Position numbers and translations under genes: made by a program. The notes under the pieces were generated by a model. The model did not search any database and was not told the origin of the DNA. It saw only the letters and a program-made list of their open reading frames with translations. This document shows, piece after piece, positions 55,428 through 64,000 of a stretch of DNA of 64,000 bases; the stretch's first letter is position 1, and each line of letters starts with the position of its first letter. The DNA comes from Shewanella donghaensis (lineage in GTDB: Bacteria; Pseudomonadota; Gammaproteobacteria; Enterobacterales; Shewanellaceae): contig NZ_CP041783.1 of the NCBI RefSeq assembly GCF_007567505.1, positions 1,426,001 through 1,490,000 on the forward strand, written 5' to 3'.

Positions 55428-56257
55428 TAGCAATTCTTCCAAGTAGCAGTACGTTTACCCAAAAAGGCATTGACGCCTTCAGCTTGATCTTCTGTATCAA
55501 ATAATCCCACAAATAATTCGCGCTCTAATGGCAGTGCTTGGCTGCGCGGCATGGTTCGCCCCGCTTGTATTAACGTTTTACAAACCGCAATACTACTAGG
55601 TGATTGACGAGCCACTTTAGCTGCTAATACCACTGCAGCATCCAAGGACTGACCTTGCTCAACCACTTCTTCAACTAAGCCTATTTGCTCAGCTTTAGCC
55701 GCAGTTAAGCGCTCGCCACATAAAATCATTCGCTTAGCCCAGCCTTCACCGACTAATGCGGTTAAATTTTGAGTACCACCAGCACAAGGTAATAAACCGA
55801 CTGTTGCTTCAGGCAACGCCATTTGAGCTTGCTCTTCTGCAATACGAAGGTCGCAGGCTAGTGCCACTTCTAACCCACCACCCATGGCATAACCATTGAT
55901 AGCGGCTATTGATACACCGCGAAACTGACTTAACGCTTCAAATGCTTCACCAAAATACTTGGCCATGTTACTGGCATTACCTTTATCGCCATCAGCAAAC
56001 AATTTTAAATCAGCTCCTGCTGAAAAAAACTTCTCACCTTGGCCGGTTATCACTAGCGCATAAATATTTTTATCATCGCTTAAACGTAATACTATGTGCT
56101 TAAGCAGTTGTAAACTATCTGCAGTCCATGTATTTGCAGGTGGATTATTCAACGTAAGAATTGCAGTATTGCCCGTTATCGTTTCAATAATCGCTGGCAT
56201 AACACTGGTATTATTTGAATGTGCTTCTGTTTTCGATGTAGATGGTTTTGACATCAT
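55427..56257 (-). CDS. Enoyl-CoA hydratase
   Basis: The enzyme hydrates methacrylyl-CoA to 3-hydroxyisobutyryl-CoA. The 276-residue crotonase protein has GEKFFSAGADLKLFAD (near 71-86) and AAINGYAMGGGLEVALACDLRIAEE with a following ALPEATVGLLPCAGGTQNL; the E in VALACDLR/LPEATVG region gives the two catalytic Glu. The N-terminal tail of about 20 residues is polar and variable. AGGAAAGA precedes the ATG. It is coupled by TAATG to the hydrolase gene. Confidence 0.92.
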   Translation of the reverse strand: MMSKPSTSKTEAHSNNTSVMPAIIETITGNTAILTLNNPPANTWTADSLQLLKHIVLRLSDDKNIYALVITGQGEKFFSAGADLKLFADGDKGNASNMAKYFGEAFEALSQFRGVSIAAINGYAMGGGLEVALACDLRIAEEQAQMALPEATVGLLPCAGGTQNLTALVGEGWAKRMILCGERLTAAKAEQIGLVEEVVEQGQSLDAAVVLAAKVARQSPSSIAVCKTLIQAGRTMPRSQALPLERELFVGLFDTEDQAEGVNAFLGKRTATWKNC

Positions 56258-56311
56258 TCTTTCCTAAATAAATTCACGACAATTAACAGGCTCTTATAAC
56301 TGGCTTTATCA

Positions 56312-57469
56312 TTACAAAATGGCGTGAGAATTCTCATCCAGTAAACGACGAGCAATAATTAATCGCATAATTTCATTGGTGCCTTCAAGAATTTGATGAA
56401 CACGCACGTCTCTGAAATGACGCTCTAAGGGATACTCGCGAATATAGCCATAACCGCCATGAATTTGCAGGGCGTTATCACAAACTTGAAAACCAATATC
56501 AGTAGCAAAACGTTTTGCCATCGCGCAATAAGCTGTGGCTTCAGGATCTTTTGAATCTAATTTAAATGCAGCCAAGCGCACTAGTTGCCTTGCAGCGACT
56601 AGCTCAGTTGCCATATCAGCTAACTTAAATTGTAAGCCTTGAAATGCAGCAATGGGCTTACCAAATTGCTTGCGCTCATTCATGTATTCAGTGGCGCGGG
56701 TTAACGCAGCTTGCGCAGTACCGATAGAACACGTGGCGATATTAATACGACCACCATCTAGACCTTTCATGGCAAAGGTGAAACCTTGACCTTCTTCGCC
56801 GAGCAAATTAGCCACTGGAACACGTACATTTTCAAACGCAATTGAACGTGTTGGCTGAGCATTCCAGCCCATTTTATCTTCCGCTTTTCCGTAACTCACG
56901 CCAACTGCATCTGCTGGAATAGCAATAGCTGATATTCCCTTAGCCCCGGCTTCACCAGTGCGACACATCACCACTAACAGTTCTGTTTCGCCAGCGCCAG
57001 AGATAAAGACTTTTGAACCATTTATAACGTAATCATCACCATCACGAACCGCTTTGGTAGAAAGTGATGCCGCATCACTGCCTGAGCCAGGTTCAGTTAA
57101 GCAATATGAAGCTAATAATTGCCCTGTTGTTAACCCTTCAGACCATTGCTGACGTAATGATTCACTTCCCCATGTCGTTACCATCCATGTGGCCATATTA
57201 TGAATGGTCAACATCGCAGTCGTCGCGGTACAGCCTTGTGACAATTCTTCAAAAATAATCGAAGAATCTAACCGGCTTAGCCCTAAACCACCTTCTGATT
57301 CTGGAGAATACAAAGAGCAAAATCCCAGCTCGCCAGCTTTGTGTAACACGTCTTTTGGGAAATGGTGTTCTTCATCCCACTTAGCTGCAAATGGTGCTAG
57401 CTCATCAGCGGCAAATTGGCGTGCTAACTCTGCAAATTGGCGTTGATCTTCATTTAAATTAAAGTCCAT
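56312..57469 (-). CDS. Acyl-CoA dehydrogenase (isobutyryl-CoA type)
   Basis: The 385-residue flavoprotein should oxidise isobutyryl-CoA to methacrylyl-CoA. It carries FAD- and substrate-binding blocks YCLTEPGSGSDAASL (near 120-134), FISGAGE and MGWNAQPTRSIAFENVRVP, and the catalytic Glu in HQILEGTNEIMRLIIARR near 366. Operon position before enoyl-CoA hydratase and HIBYL-CoA hydrolase favours the isobutyryl substrate. ETF would take the electrons. It is separated from mmsA by about 190 bp that hold a terminator, so it begins its own transcription unit or relies on read-through. Confidence 0.92.
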   Translation of the reverse strand: MDFNLNEDQRQFAELARQFAADELAPFAAKWDEEHHFPKDVLHKAGELGFCSLYSPESEGGLGLSRLDSSIIFEELSQGCTATTAMLTIHNMATWMVTTWGSESLRQQWSEGLTTGQLLASYCLTEPGSGSDAASLSTKAVRDGDDYVINGSKVFISGAGETELLVVMCRTGEAGAKGISAIAIPADAVGVSYGKAEDKMGWNAQPTRSIAFENVRVPVANLLGEEGQGFTFAMKGLDGGRINIATCSIGTAQAALTRATEYMNERKQFGKPIAAFQGLQFKLADMATELVAARQLVRLAAFKLDSKDPEATAYCAMAKRFATDIGFQVCDNALQIHGGYGYIREYPLERHFRDVRVHQILEGTNEIMRLIIARRLLDENSHAIL

Positions 57470-57626
57470 GATTTAAGTCCTTTGTTACTATGACTCTAGG
57501 GTCATTTTTGATACCTAAACAACCCTATCATTTTTTATAAGAGCTATTTTGCTCAGTAGATAGTGGCTATTTGGCGAGGCTTGTTGTTTGCTTTATTTAT
57601 GTACTAGCTAGATGTATCAGCTAAAT

Positions 57627-57656
57627 AAATGGCCTTCTCCCATAAGAAGGCCATTT
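57627..57656 (-). terminator. Terminator downstream of mmsA
   Basis: AAATGGCCTTCT and AGAAGGCCATTT form a perfect 12-bp stem with a 6-nt loop four bp beyond the mmsA stop; the T tail (ATTTATTT) is moderate. Confidence 0.7.
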
Positions 57657-57659
57657 GAA

Positions 57660-59153
57660 TTACTTAAGATCAATACTCATGTTTGGACCGCTAACCACTT
57701 CATCAGCAAACCAGCGCGAAGTAACCGTTTTAGTTTCAGTGTAAAAACGCACAGCTTGCTTACCGTAAGCGTGTTGATCACCATAGAAACTGCCTTTCCA
57801 ACCTGTGAATGAGAAGAATGGTAATGGCACAGGAATTGGCACGTTAATACCTACTTGGCCGACTTCTATGTGGTGTTGGTATTTACGCGCTGCGCCGCCA
57901 GAAGCAGTAAAGATTGAGGTACCATTGCCGTATGGGCTGTTGTTAACTAACTCGATAGCTTCATCAAGGTTTTCAGCTTCCATACAACATAATACTGGCC
58001 CAAAAATTTCTTCTTGGTAAATGCTCATATCAGTGGTGACTTTGTTAAACATGGTTGGGCCAATCCAGTTACCTGACTCGTAACCTTCAACAGTGCAGTC
58101 GCTACCATCTAATAAACATTCAGCGCCTTCTTCTTTACCTTGGGCAATAAGCTTGAGTACCCGCTCTTTTGCTGCAGGACTTATAACAGGGCCGTATGCG
58201 GCATTTTCATCATTCCACAAACCAGGGCGCACTTTTGCAAGCGCTTCTTTAAGCTCTGGGATCCATTCTTTAGCTGCACCAACAAATACTGCGACTGAAA
58301 TCGCCATACAACGTTGTCCTGCTGCGCCAACTGATGCACCAACCATATTGTTGATAACCTGCTGCTTATTCGCATCAGGCATGATCACGCAATGGTTTTT
58401 TGCGCCAGCGAAAGCTTGCACACGCTTTAAGTTATCAGTACCTGTTTTGTAAATGTATTGCCCAACTCCCACTGAACCTACAAATGAAATTGCTTTAATC
58501 GCTGGGTCTGTCAATAACACATCTACAGCGGTTTTATCGCCATGAACCAATTGTAATACACCTTTTGGTGCACCTGCTTCTACAAACAACTCGACCAAAC
58601 GCTGTGGCGTCATTGGATCTTGTTCTGAAGGCTTTAAAATAAAAGTATTACCGCAAGCAATTGATAATGGGAACATCCATAACGGGATCATTGCAGGGAA
58701 GTTAAACGGCGTAATACCCGCACACACACCTAATGGTTGCGTGAAGCTACAGGTATCAATATTACGGGCAACATTCTCAACGGTCTCACCCATTAACATT
58801 GATGCGATGTTACAAGCATGTTCAGCAACTTCGATACCACGCCAAACATCGCCTTTTGCATCTTCAAAGGTTTTACCCGTTTCTTGAGCAAGAATAGTGG
58901 CGATTTCATCATGATGTTCTTTTAGAAGATGCTGGTAACGCAACATAACGCGGGCACGTTCAGAAACAGGGACTTCTTTCCACGTTTTAAATGCTTCTTT
59001 AGCACTGTAAATAGCTTGATTAACTTCATCAACAGTCGCAGCATTAATATTAGCAATAACACTGTTATTAGCAGGGTTAGTCACGTCGATATTTTGTGTA
59101 CCTGTGCCTTCGGTGAATTCACCGGCGATATAATGTTTAACTTGTATGGTCAT
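57660..59153 (-). CDS. mmsA: Methylmalonate-semialdehyde dehydrogenase, CoA-acylating (MmsA)
   Basis: MmsA turns methylmalonate semialdehyde into propionyl-CoA, CO2 and NADH. At 497 residues it matches the family. It has the NAD-binding [15 protein letters not shown] and [14 protein letters not shown], and the catalytic Cys in [16 protein letters not shown] near 283, which stands where the CoA-acylating group keeps its Cys. The C-terminal [22 protein letters not shown] is a family block. AGGAAATAAA precedes the ATG. The gene is downstream of the thiolase by 230 bp on the same strand. Confidence 0.95.
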   Translation of the reverse strand: MTIQVKHYIAGEFTEGTGTQNIDVTNPANNSVIANINAATVDEVNQAIYSAKEAFKTWKEVPVSERARVMLRYQHLLKEHHDEIATILAQETGKTFEDAKGDVWRGIEVAEHACNIASMLMGETVENVARNIDTCSFTQPLGVCAGITPFNFPAMIPLWMFPLSIACGNTFILKPSEQDPMTPQRLVELFVEAGAPKGVLQLVHGDKTAVDVLLTDPAIKAISFVGSVGVGQYIYKTGTDNLKRVQAFAGAKNHCVIMPDANKQQVINNMVGASVGAAGQRCMAISVAVFVGAAKEWIPELKEALAKVRPGLWNDENAAYGPVISPAAKERVLKLIAQGKEEGAECLLDGSDCTVEGYESGNWIGPTMFNKVTTDMSIYQEEIFGPVLCCMEAENLDEAIELVNNSPYGNGTSIFTASGGAARKYQHHIEVGQVGINVPIPVPLPFFSFTGWKGSFYGDQHAYGKQAVRFYTETKTVTSRWFADEVVSGPNMSIDLK

Positions 59154-59381
59154 TTTATTTCCTAAATCCTTTTACAGATTAATGTTGAGCCCCAAAGCTC
59201 TTGAGTTATATAAACACGCGCAGACATTGTTATTATTGGCCTCACTTTAAAGTGATTATTCGCCGACGCCTTTGTGCGTGCTTATGTGTTCTTTAAAAGC
59301 GGTTTCATTGTTAGAATTTTCTACTCTGAAATCAGCTATTAAAGAACACGTCTTGTTAAATCTTAATAAATTACAGCAGTG

Positions 59382-60584
59382 TTAAACTTCAATCGCCATC
59401 GCAGTCGCTTCACCGCCACCAATACATAATGACGCCACACCTTTTGCAGTACCTTTAGCCAAGCCTTTCGCTTTTAAAGCGTGAATAAGCGTAACGAGAA
59501 CTCGTGCACCAGAACAACCTATTGGATGACCTAAAGCACATGCGCCGCCATAGATGTTTACTTTATTGGCATCAAGTTGAAGCACTTGAATCGCTAACAT
59601 AGTTACCATGGCAAACGCTTCATTGATTTCGAACAAATCAACATCAGACTTGGCCCAATTCACTTTATCAAATAACTTGTTCATCGCGCCCACTGGCGCA
59701 GTGGTAAACATTGAAGGTTCTTGAGCATGAGTGGTATGCCCCTTAATTGTCGCCATAACCTCTAATCCAAGTGACTCAGCCTTTTCGCGTGTCATTAGCA
59801 TGAGTGCTGCAGCGCCATCAGAAATAGAGCTTGAGTTAGCTGCGGTGATGGTGCCATCTTTAGTAAAGGCTGGACGTAATGTAGGAATTTTCTCGGGACG
59901 GGCATTACCAGGCTGCTCATCGGTATCAACGGTGACATCCCCACGGCGGTTAGCAATGGTCACAGGCACAATTTCAGCTTTAAAAGCACCCGAATCAATG
60001 GCCTTGTTGGCTTTTTCAAGTGAGCTTAAGGCAAAATTATCCATCTGTTCACGAGTTAAGCCGTAATCATCAGCGGTTTTCTGCGCGAAAGTCCCCATTG
60101 CGCCGCCAGTGTAGGCATCTTCTAATCCATCAAGGAACATATGATCTAATACTTTACCGTGGCCCATTCTCATGCCGCCGCGTGCTTTATCCAATAAGTA
60201 AGGCGCTTGGCTCATACTTTCCATACCACCAGCGACCACAATGTCACTGCTACCGGCTTTGATTGCATCATGGGCAAGCATCACTGTTTTCATGCCTGAA
60301 CCACACACTTTGTTGACGGTTGTCGCGCCCACACTCAAAGGTAAATCAGCACCGAGTGTCGCTTGTCTTGCTGGCGCTTGACCCAAACCCGCTGGTAATA
60401 CACAACCCATGAATACTTCATCAATTAAGTCGGTATTGATTTGAGTTTGATTAACTAAACCCTTAATCGCATTAGCAGCAAGTGTTGGCGACGGTACAGC
60501 CGACAACGCGCCTTGAAATCCACCCATTGGTGTACGTTTCGCGGCAACAATAACAATATCTTGAGGTGATTGGTCGGTACTCAT
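59382..60584 (-). CDS. Acetyl-CoA C-acyltransferase (thiolase)
   Basis: A 400-residue degradative or biosynthetic thiolase that cleaves or forms beta-ketoacyl-CoA. The first Cys is in TVNKVCGSGMKTVML (near C92), the catalytic His in GGACALGHPIGCSGARVL and the second Cys in VASLCIGGGEATAMAIE. The presence beside the valine genes points to short acyl or 2-methyl-acetoacetyl-CoA in isoleucine degradation, but acetoacetyl-CoA use cannot be excluded. GGAG stands before the ATG. A LiuR-like palindrome lies 94 bp upstream, consistent with its leading the operon. Confidence 0.93.
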   Translation of the reverse strand: MSTDQSPQDIVIVAAKRTPMGGFQGALSAVPSPTLAANAIKGLVNQTQINTDLIDEVFMGCVLPAGLGQAPARQATLGADLPLSVGATTVNKVCGSGMKTVMLAHDAIKAGSSDIVVAGGMESMSQAPYLLDKARGGMRMGHGKVLDHMFLDGLEDAYTGGAMGTFAQKTADDYGLTREQMDNFALSSLEKANKAIDSGAFKAEIVPVTIANRRGDVTVDTDEQPGNARPEKIPTLRPAFTKDGTITAANSSSISDGAAALMLMTREKAESLGLEVMATIKGHTTHAQEPSMFTTAPVGAMNKLFDKVNWAKSDVDLFEINEAFAMVTMLAIQVLQLDANKVNIYGGACALGHPIGCSGARVLVTLIHALKAKGLAKGTAKGVASLCIGGGEATAMAIEV

Positions 60585-60893
60585 AACTTCTCCAGCATGG
60601 ACTGTTCATAGGTAAGCAGACAAAATCAACAAAAATGTGATCTAGTTCAACTATAAAATAATATCTACACTCTGACGTTTACGCTAACGTAAAGCAAGTG
60701 AATTGTATCTGATAGTCTTCGTTGATCTTTTAACTGCTGTCATTGAAGATTTACATCTAATGTAAGAGATTGAATTAAATGAATTAGAAACTAATATTTT
60801 GTGGAAGGATGTAGAGCTTTTCAACACTTTTAGCGATGATTACTCTGATCTTAACAAAGTATTCATGCAAAAAAATTCACCAGTAAATCTAGG
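60585..60893. other. Intergenic region between thiolase operon and GGDEF gene
   Basis: About 310 bp containing the LiuR-like site and a promoter area of the thiolase; the half next to the GGDEF gene shows nothing clear and no strong terminator for it. Confidence 0.4.
60678..60693. promoter_or_regulatory. LiuR-like operator for branched-chain degradation
   Basis: TTTACGCTAACGTAAA is a near palindrome (TTTACG-CTAA-CGTAAA) of the type bound by the MerR-family regulator LiuR in Shewanella and relatives, which controls leucine, valine and fatty acid use. The position upstream of a valine operon supports it. The regulator gene is not in the window. Confidence 0.6.
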
Positions 60894-62891
60894 TTATATT
60901 GAAACAACCTGATTACGACCGTTATTTTTGGCTTTATATAATGCGTTATCGGCTTTTTGAACTAATTGGTCGAGTGATGATGAATCAGAATCAATAACAG
61001 CAACGCCAAGGCTGATAGTAAATTGGATGTTTACGTCATCGAATTGAAATGTTTGCTGTTCGATGCTTTCTCGTAATCGCTCTGCTATGTCTAAAGCTGT
61101 GTCTAAATCTGTTTTGGGCAAGATGACTAAAAACTCCTCGCCCCCAATCCGGCCTAGAATGTCACTTTTCTTGACCCAGTTTTTTGCTTTACGTGCAGTA
61201 TATTTAATCGCTAAATCACCGATACTATGGCCATAAGTATCATTAATTCGCTTAAATTTATCAATATCAAAAATAATCACCGCACATGATTGGTTTTTCT
61301 TTTTAGCAGCAGCAAAAATAATATCCCCTTGCTCCATGGTATAACGTCGATTAGCAATGCCTGTTAAGTAATCAGTTTGTGAGCGGCGCTTGAAAAAGCG
61401 CCGAGATTGAATCAAAAAGGCGGTAATCACTAACAGCACTGCAATGATAAGACTGGTGACAATTAAACTCAGTTTTGAAATTCGTTGCTTATCTGTTTCT
61501 GATTTAAGATTTAAGATATTGATTGATAATTGGTTTTCTAATATTTGAATTTCATATTCAGACACTTTTGCGCTATGTTCCAGTGAAGAGTAAATGACGT
61601 CTTTATCCATTGCTGAAGCATAGGTTTCACGCTCGTGATTAACACTCGATAAAAGTACATTAAAGCTTTCAAGATAATCTTGTGTTGAAAATTTCTCTAA
61701 CGCTAATATTGATGTTTTCAAAAATGGTGAACTAGATTCAAACGCTGCTGAATGCAGAAATTGACTCGCTGCTTCAAATGCCAATTCTGTTTGCTGTTGT
61801 TGCATATAGCTTAACGCTAAAAAGCCATAAGCAGTGCCCACAAAAAACTTTTCATTGGTGGTATTTTGTAACCTTGTCGCTGCAGTTAAATGATCAATTG
61901 CTACATCATATTTCTGTTGGAAGAAATTGACTTTACCTGCATTAAACTCCGCAAAAAACATAAAATCTTTAAAGTTAGGATTTTGTTTCGCCAACTCAAA
62001 TAATATTGAAATATGCACTTGCGCAGCATCCCAATCGGACATGTTTGCCGATGAACCGGCCATATTATGCTGCATGTTAAACATGTCTTTGATGTCGTTG
62101 ACTGTTCCCCATAACTTATAAGCTTCATTAAAATATTCATAGGCATATTTATGTAGACCATTTGAACGATAAATAGCGCCTGTTGAGTTATATATCATGG
62201 CTAACTTATTGGGCGTAAAATCATTATGTTTTGCAATAATTAGCGCCTCTTCTAAGCGCTGTAACCCTTTTTCAAACACATTGGTATCCGCGTAGCAAAA
62301 AGCACTTTGTGTCAGCGCTTTTGCTAGCACTTTGGGCGAGTCGATTTGACGAGCTAAATCAAGCGCGATATCTCTGTCAGGACAGTATTGGCTGGTATCA
62401 TTCGACTGTAGATATTTGATAAATGAGCGTTCAATATAGCTGATCACTAAGATGTCAGAAATGGGCTCTGTTTCAGCAATATTGATTGCTTCGGTATAGG
62501 ATAAAATGGCTTTATTGAGCTGATCTAATGCTTCTTGTTCAATGGCAATTAAATTCCATAACTCAGCTTGTTCTAGTTTACTCAACCTTGCTAATAACTG
62601 CTGCTGTTGTAAATAATCAAGCTTGTCTTGTGCGTGATCAAACTGTTTGAGATCGAGCTTTATCTTTCCAATTAATGGCTTATATGAGTCTGTGTTTTTT
62701 ACAGCCTCACTTTTTACAGCCATATTTTTTATAGCCACTGAATTTATAGCCACATCTTGTACAACTAAATTAGGAAGCGGTTCAACCATATCTGCATTGG
62801 CAAAAGATACGATAGAGTATAAGGTGCATATCATCAGAAAATTAATAAACAATAATCTAAAAGCATTATTGCAACAGTGACTTACTGACAT
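60894..62891 (-). CDS. Diguanylate cyclase with TPR-rich periplasmic sensor
   Basis: The 665-residue protein has a signal/anchor segment (near 14-34), a periplasmic region of about 400 residues with TPR repeats (e.g. AELWNLIAIEQEALDQLNKAIL and GLHKYAYEYFNEAYKLWG), a membrane segment near 475-495 (LIVTSLIIAVLLVITAFLIQ) and a C-terminal GGDEF domain. The latter has TDYLTGIANRR near 510 and GRIGGEEFLVILP, an intact GGEEF active site, so it should make cyclic di-GMP. There is no inhibitory RxxD visible five residues before GGEEF. I use the ATG at 62891; a TTG at 62894 is the alternative. After the signal, four five-residue repeats (62695-62769). Confidence 0.9.
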   Translation of the reverse strand: MSVSHCCNNAFRLLFINFLMICTLYSIVSFANADMVEPLPNLVVQDVAINSVAIKNMAVKSEAVKNTDSYKPLIGKIKLDLKQFDHAQDKLDYLQQQQLLARLSKLEQAELWNLIAIEQEALDQLNKAILSYTEAINIAETEPISDILVISYIERSFIKYLQSNDTSQYCPDRDIALDLARQIDSPKVLAKALTQSAFCYADTNVFEKGLQRLEEALIIAKHNDFTPNKLAMIYNSTGAIYRSNGLHKYAYEYFNEAYKLWGTVNDIKDMFNMQHNMAGSSANMSDWDAAQVHISILFELAKQNPNFKDFMFFAEFNAGKVNFFQQKYDVAIDHLTAATRLQNTTNEKFFVGTAYGFLALSYMQQQQTELAFEAASQFLHSAAFESSSPFLKTSILALEKFSTQDYLESFNVLLSSVNHERETYASAMDKDVIYSSLEHSAKVSEYEIQILENQLSINILNLKSETDKQRISKLSLIVTSLIIAVLLVITAFLIQSRRFFKRRSQTDYLTGIANRRYTMEQGDIIFAAAKKKNQSCAVIIFDIDKFKRINDTYGHSIGDLAIKYTARKAKNWVKKSDILGRIGGEEFLVILPKTDLDTALDIAERLRESIEQQTFQFDDVNIQFTISLGVAVIDSDSSSLDQLVQKADNALYKAKNNGRNQVVSI
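62695..62769 (-). repeat. 15-bp tandem repeat encoding five-residue units in the GGDEF protein
   Basis: Five diverged 15-bp units (for example TTTTTTATAGCCACT on the plus strand) encode VAINS-VAIKN-MAVKS-EAVKN in the short linker after the signal segment. The translation keeps the frame. Confidence 0.75.
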
Positions 62892-63114
62892 CAACTTTTA
62901 CCCTAAGTGTGAAAAACAGAAATAAAATCAACATATCACCAACATGCAAACAAAGATACGAGAATCAAGAAAAGGCGCTAATTTCGCTTACAGCATAGCC
63001 GTTTACCTTGGTTTTCCGCTTAGGCTTGGCTAAAATTGAATAATCCATAATGACACTTTACTAAGCTAGTTAAGTCATCGTTGTGGTAATCTAATCTTCT
63101 GAATTTACTAATGA

Positions 63115-63140
63115 AAAAGCGCTGAAAAATCAGCGCTTTT
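63115..63140 (-). terminator. Orphan terminator
   Basis: AAAAGCGCTGA and TCAGCGCTTTT pair over 11 bp with a loop of four A. Read leftward it ends in T5. No full gene precedes it in either direction; the short ORF at 63206-63301 is the only candidate. Confidence 0.7.
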
Positions 63141-63205
63141 AACGAGTGACCTTATAAATACCCTTACTATGAACATACAAGGTTAATCATAATGGTAAAA
63201 CTGAA

Positions 63206-63301
63206 TTACTTTTGAATCATCACCACACCAACACTGCGATCATCACTTTGATTAACCAGTCTAATAGTTAAGCCAAACACTTCAGACAAATCAATAAACA
63301 T
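63206..63301 (-). pseudogene. Possible C-terminal gene remnant, 31 codons
   Basis: The minus strand reads MFIDLSEVFGLTIRLVN followed by QSDDRSVGVVMIQK and a stop. The composition is protein-like, and the frame runs to a strong terminator at 63115-63140. There is no ribosome site and the upstream bases close the frame with a stop. I read it as the 3' end of a lost gene, retained with its terminator. Evidence is thin. Confidence 0.3.
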
Positions 63302-63379
63302 TTTTCCGGTCTTTCAATACTTGATGAAATAAAAAACCTTAATATCAATGGGTATTATTATTAATTAAAACTAAACAAA

Positions 63380-63410
63380 AAGAGCCACCTAGTAATACTA
63401 AATGACTCTT
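63380..63410 (-). terminator. Terminator of metA
   Basis: AAGAGTCATTTAGTA and TACTAGGTGGCTCTT pair in RNA with several G-U pairs, followed by TTTTTGTTTA in the leftward direction, 133 bp after the metA stop. Confidence 0.55.
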
Positions 63411-63542
63411 AAAAGATCTCAAAAGTATGATTCAAATAATTATCTTAAATTTACATTTTGGAAGTAACCAGTAAGATTTTATTGGCTCAAGTTACTAAAT
63501 AGCTATTAGCTAGAGGTTCGCTAGAGATTACCCTCATAAAAC

Positions 63543-64000
63543 CTATTTATCAGACTCCCACGGCGTCATAGCGCTCATATCAGATAAATCATAAGGCGTT
63601 AGCTGATAAACATAATAATTTAACCAGTTACTTACCAATAAGCTGCCATGACTATGCCAGCGCACTATCGCATCTTGCTCAGGATCGTCATTGCGATAAT
63701 AATTTTTAGGAATGTCAGGATTACAATCTTGGGCTAAGTCTCGTTGGTATTCATCATTTAACGTCGACTTTTGATATTCTGGATGGCCCATGACAAACAA
63801 GTTTCGACTATTTCGGCTTAATACAATATAGGCACCAGCTTCATCAGATTCAGCCAAGACTTCTAAATCAGGATGTTGTTTTATCGCTTCAATATCCATT
63901 TCTGCAAACCGTGAATGCGGTGCATAAAATTCATCATCAAACCCCCGCAATAACGGATGCGGAGTCAAAGAGCGACTATGCTTAAACACCCCTGAACGTT
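63543..64000 (-). CDS. metA: Homoserine O-succinyltransferase MetA (5' part outside window)
   Basis: The C-terminal about 150 residues of MetA. The enzyme acylates homoserine with succinyl-CoA, the first step to methionine. The window carries [37 protein letters not shown], the catalytic His-Glu FVMGHPEYQ near the middle and [19 protein letters not shown], which match the enteric MetA C-terminus well. The frame continues open to the window edge (63990-64000), so the 5' two thirds, including the Cys nucleophile, are absent. Methionine gamma-lyase lies 46 kb away; linkage is not implied. Confidence 0.93.
   Translation of the reverse strand, partial: RSGVFKHSRSLTPHPLLRGFDDEFYAPHSRFAEMDIEAIKQHPDLEVLAESDEAGAYIVLSRNSRNLFVMGHPEYQKSTLNDEYQRDLAQDCNPDIPKNYYRNDDPEQDAIVRWHSHGSLLVSNWLNYYVYQLTPYDLSDMSAMTPWESDK

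Larger units (their letters stand above)
62892..63542. other. Gene-poor stretch between GGDEF gene and metA, with two terminators
   Basis: About 650 bp with no full gene. It holds a terminator at 63115-63140, a short 31-codon ORF at 63206-63301, and the metA terminator at 63380-63410. Confidence 0.5.

Noticed and set aside
58093-58452. 119-codon ORF on the plus strand inside mmsA
   Set aside because: It is antisense to a well-conserved part of mmsA and has no ribosome site.
59731-60066. 111-codon ORF on the plus strand inside the thiolase gene
   Set aside because: Antisense shadow of a highly conserved enzyme.

Overview
This AT-rich window (roughly 40% GC by eye) looks like chromosomal DNA of a marine gammaproteobacterium of the genus Shewanella. 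The evidence is gene content and order: an olefin cluster oleABCD, the lonH-fabA-rmf block, a valine-degradation operon of the Shewanella type, pst genes with very long PstC and PstA, and close matches to enterobacterial Rmf, FabA, YbiT and MetA. I saw no transposase, integrase, prophage or CRISPR array. It reads as core chromosome with a few small accessory pieces.

Layout. 0-5.5 kb: a partial secreted NTF2-like protein, a small unknown protein, a membrane polyferredoxin, an AT-rich secreted protein of unknown function, a broken ORF and an NHL-propeller protein. 5.7-9 kb: tRNA-Ser, then lonH, fabA (with a FabR-like operator) and rmf. 9-15.3 kb: rlmKL, glutaredoxin, uup and a DUF3466 exported protein, all leftward. 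15.6-16.3 kb: six identical initiator tRNA genes in tandem behind one strong promoter. 16.4-18.9 kb: methionine gamma-lyase, a lipocalin-like protein and a sugar acetyltransferase. 18.9-23.8 kb: oleABCD for long-chain olefins. 24-32 kb: a methyltransferase, a lipoprotein, DUF1289, YajD, a BCCT transporter, DUF502 and a MOT1-type transporter.

32-38 kb: pstC-pstA-pstB-phoU with a PHO box but no pstS. 38-46 kb: GcvR-like protein, DUF2797, DUF4136 lipoprotein, a LysE-type exporter, DUF1415, and a tightly overlapping four-gene envelope module (beta-barrel protein, alpha/beta-hydrolase lipoprotein, DUF4056 lipoprotein, Omp85-like barrel). 46-52 kb: a small membrane protein, a methyltransferase, a NIT-domain chemoreceptor, and ybiT with an unusual structured leader. 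52-60.6 kb: valine catabolism (SDR, mmsB, HIBYL-CoA hydrolase, enoyl-CoA hydratase, acyl-CoA dehydrogenase, mmsA, thiolase) with a LiuR-like site upstream. 60.9-64 kb: a TPR-GGDEF diguanylate cyclase, a gene-poor stretch and the 3' part of metA.

Most worth a second look: (1) the ybiT leader, which combines a promoter, three hairpins including a terminator-like one, and a 19-codon upstream ORF whose stop overlaps the TTG start of ybiT; (2) the four-gene envelope module; (3) the six-copy tRNA-fMet array with a stringent-type promoter; (4) three unrelated 15-bp (five-codon) tandem repeats, one of which repeats a stop codon at the end of the hydrolase gene. Many start codons were moved from the longest ORF on ribosome-binding-site grounds; each case is stated. 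Functions rest on recognised motifs and family resemblance; no database search was run.
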